Below are positions 6,993-8,890 of a DNA stretch of 8,890 bases, piece by piece (within the stretch, counting starts at the first letter, position 1; every line of letters begins with the position of its first letter). The translations under genes and the position numbers were made by a program. The DNA comes from an uncultured beta proteobacterium (lineage in GTDB: Bacteria > Pseudomonadota > Gammaproteobacteria > Burkholderiales > Burkholderiaceae_B): contig CAIYWO010000340.1 of assembly GCA_903929925.1 (NCBI GenBank), forward strand, positions 1-8,890, written 5' to 3'. The notes beneath the pieces were generated by a model. That model was not told where the DNA came from, made no database searches, and saw only the letters and a list, made by a program, of their open reading frames with translations.

Positions 6993-8890
6993 ATCCTCTG
7001 ATCGTTCCTATACAGAACTTTGTCGATTACGGGGCAATACGCCCTGAACACATCGAAGCCGCCATACCCACCCTACTCGCCAAGTCCCGCGCTGCAGTTG
7101 AGCTAGCTGCAAGCGAAGACGGGCCCGCAACTTGGGAGTGTGTCGTAGACGCGGTCGATGAGGCCAGTGAGCCCTTGTGGCGCGCCTGGTCAATCGCAGG
7201 CCATCTTAATTCGGTTGTGAACACTCCCGAATTACGCAACGCGTATAACGCAATGCTCCCGGCGATCAGTGAGTATTCAACTTGGGTCGGTCTACACGCG
7301 GGTTTGTACAAAAAGTACAGACTATTGCGCGAGAGTGCTCAGTTTTCTGAACTATCGTCAGAACGCCAACGTGTCGTAGAGCTATCTCTGCGCGACTTCA
7401 AACTTAGCGGAGTCGAGCTGCAAAGTGCTGCCCGTGATGATTATGCAGCGAACTCTGAAAAACAAGCACAAGTGTCGCAAAAATTTTCAGAGAATGTCCT
7501 CGATGCAACGGACGCCTGGAGCCTCAAGATTGATAGCCCCGACAGACTCGCGGGCGTACCAAGTGATGTGTTGGAATCGATCAAGGACCCAGATACTGCA
7601 TCCTGGACGTTGAATTTAAAGATGCCGTGTTACCTGCCTGTCATGCAGTATGCGCAGGATCGGGAGCTTCGACGCACCCTCTACCATGCGTACGCTACGC
7701 GAGCGTCGGATCAGGGTGATCCCAAGTTTGATAACTCGGCACTCATTGAAGAGTCGCTTAGCCTTCGCGCGCAAGAGGCGAAATTGTTAGCCTTTCAGCA
7801 TTATGCGGAATTACGCTTACAGACAAGAATGGCTAAAAGCGCAGCAGAGGTTGTCGACTTTTTGCGGCAACTGACCACCAAAGCCAAACCATTTGCCCAA
7901 CGAGACTTGGCTGAGCTGAATGAATTTGCACGCTCATCATTGAACCTGACAGACTTGCAGCCCTGGGATATTGCTTTTGTCTCGGAACGTCTACGTGAAT
8001 CACGGTACGACTATTCAGAGGATGAGGTCAAACAGTACTTTACTGAGCCGCGCGTGTTGAAAGGTCTCTTTAATGTGATCGAGACCTTGTTCCACGTTGA
8101 GCTTATCGAGCATCCCGTTAGCGGCTGGTGCCCGGACGTGCGTTGCTATGCAGTCAAGGGGCAAGAGGGAAAGACGCTAGGCTACCTCTTGATGGACTTA
8201 TACGCGCGGCCTGGCAAACAAGGCGGGGCTTGGGTAGATAGCGAACGTAGCAGGCATCGAGTAGGCAAAGAGGTACGCTTACCCATCACCTACCTCACCT
8301 GTAACTTTGCACAGCCGCAAGGCACGCGCCCAGCTGTTTGGACGCACGACGACGTGATCACCCTCTTTCACGAAAGTGGACATGCTCTGCACGCCCTACT
8401 CTCTGAAGTGGATGAGCTTGGGGTCTCCGCCTTTTCAAGTGTTGAGTGGGATGCCATTGAGCTACCGTCACAATTCATGGAGAACTTTTGCTGGGATTGG
8501 ACCGTTTTACAAGCGCTGAGTGCGCATGTAGATACAGGACTACCCATTCCTAGACCGCTGTACGACAAGATGACAGCGGCCAGAAACTTTCAAAGCGGGA
8601 TGCAGACAGTCAGGCAAGTTGAGTTTTCTTTGTTCGACGTGTTGATCCATCAACAGCATCTTGGTCTATCGATCACAGAGGTTATGGCTCAGCTGGCTCA
8701 GGTACGCCAAGAGGTAGCGGTGCTATTACCTCCTCCATGGCACAGATTCCCGCATAGTTTTTCTCATCTGTTCGCTGGGGGCTATGGAGCTGGTTACTAC
8801 AGCTACAAGTGGGCTGAAGTACTGTCCGCAGATGCCTACGAGGCCTTTGAGGAGGCCGCCGATAAAGCATCGTCGGTGAATAGCGTCAGA
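6989..8890 (+). CDS. prlC: Oligopeptidase A, M3 family zinc peptidase (3' end outside window)
   Basis: This cytosolic metallopeptidase cleaves short peptides, including signal-peptide fragments, and takes part in peptide recycling. The frame is open for 634 codons to the window edge; E. coli PrlC is 680 residues, so roughly 45-60 residues are missing. The N-terminus (MNPLIVP...IRPEHIEAA) aligns with the family start, which supports the ATG at 6989. Other family blocks are LNSVVNTPELRNAYN, LLMDLYARPGKQGGAWVD and LPITYLTCNF. The zinc site is HESGH with H461, E462 and H465; the third ligand is probably E491 in the segment AIELPSQFMENF. The substrate loop GGYGAGYYSYKW (597-608) keeps tyrosines 599, 603 and 606. 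The middle of the zinc motif is Ser where E. coli PrlC has Phe (HEFGH), a change outside the metal ligands. The start overlaps the folD stop in an ATGA and has no clear ribosome site, so translation probably relies on coupling to folD. Confidence 0.95.
   Translation, partial: MNPLIVPIQNFVDYGAIRPEHIEAAIPTLLAKSRAAVELAASEDGPATWECVVDAVDEASEPLWRAWSIAGHLNSVVNTPELRNAYNAMLPAISEYSTWVGLHAGLYKKYRLLRESAQFSELSSERQRVVELSLRDFKLSGVELQSAARDDYAANSEKQAQVSQKFSENVLDATDAWSLKIDSPDRLAGVPSDVLESIKDPDTASWTLNLKMPCYLPVMQYAQDRELRRTLYHAYATRASDQGDPKFDNSALIEESLSLRAQEAKLLAFQHYAELRLQTRMAKSAAEVVDFLRQLTTKAKPFAQRDLAELNEFARSSLNLTDLQPWDIAFVSERLRESRYDYSEDEVKQYFTEPRVLKGLFNVIETLFHVELIEHPVSGWCPDVRCYAVKGQEGKTLGYLLMDLYARPGKQGGAWVDSERSRHRVGKEVRLPITYLTCNFAQPQGTRPAVWTHDDVITLFHESGHALHALLSEVDELGVSAFSSVEWDAIELPSQFMENFCWDWTVLQALSAHVDTGLPIPRPLYDKMTAARNFQSGMQTVRQVEFSLFDVLIHQQHLGLSITEVMAQLAQVRQEVAVLLPPPWHRFPHSFSHLFAGGYGAGYYSYKWAEVLSADAYEAFEEAADKASSVNSVR

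Noticed and set aside
1..8890. Mobile elements, CRISPR arrays, tRNA/rRNA genes, toxin-antitoxin or phage-defence genes
   Set aside because: Coding sequence fills nearly all of the window and every large gene is a recognised housekeeping or signalling gene. No terminal repeats, spacer arrays or RNA gene signatures were found.

Overview
The window looks like a piece of a betaproteobacterial chromosome, most likely order Burkholderiales. The evidence is an 899-residue homodimeric-type pyruvate dehydrogenase E1 followed by E2, set back to back with a PAS histidine kinase / FixJ-type regulator pair, folD and an oligopeptidase A gene. From memory this gene order occurs in Bordetella, Burkholderia and relatives, but I could not check it against a database. 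By eye the base composition is near balanced, which suggests one of the lower-GC members of that order. I did not count it.

Layout. The minus-strand block (1-3557) holds aceE and the first 281 codons of aceF, separated by 14 nt and read right to left. The 194-bp divergent spacer (3558-3751) carries a good sigma70-like promoter for aceE, a leader hairpin just before the aceE ribosome binding site, and a cluster of TTTCAT/ATGAAA repeats that could be a shared operator. The plus-strand block (3752-8890) holds a membrane-bound PAS/PAS sensor kinase, a FixJ/LuxR-type response regulator, folD and prlC (oligopeptidase A; 634 codons are present and the 3' end lies outside the window). All three junctions in this block are ATGA overlaps, where the start codon of one gene overlaps the stop of the one before.

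How the genes work together. AceE and AceF are the E1 and E2 of the complex that converts pyruvate to acetyl-CoA; the E3 gene probably lies past the left edge. The kinase and regulator are complete by motif and should form a working phosphorelay. Their position suggests that they sense a metabolic or redox state and may control aceEF, their own operon, or both; this is inference. FolD (one-carbon metabolism) and PrlC (cytosolic peptide turnover) are housekeeping enzymes that seem to be translationally coupled to the signalling pair.

Coding density is very high. There are no RNA genes, insertion sequences, CRISPR arrays or prophage signs, and I see no wholly new system. The points most worth following up are the divergent control region and the four-gene coupled operon that mixes signalling with housekeeping genes.
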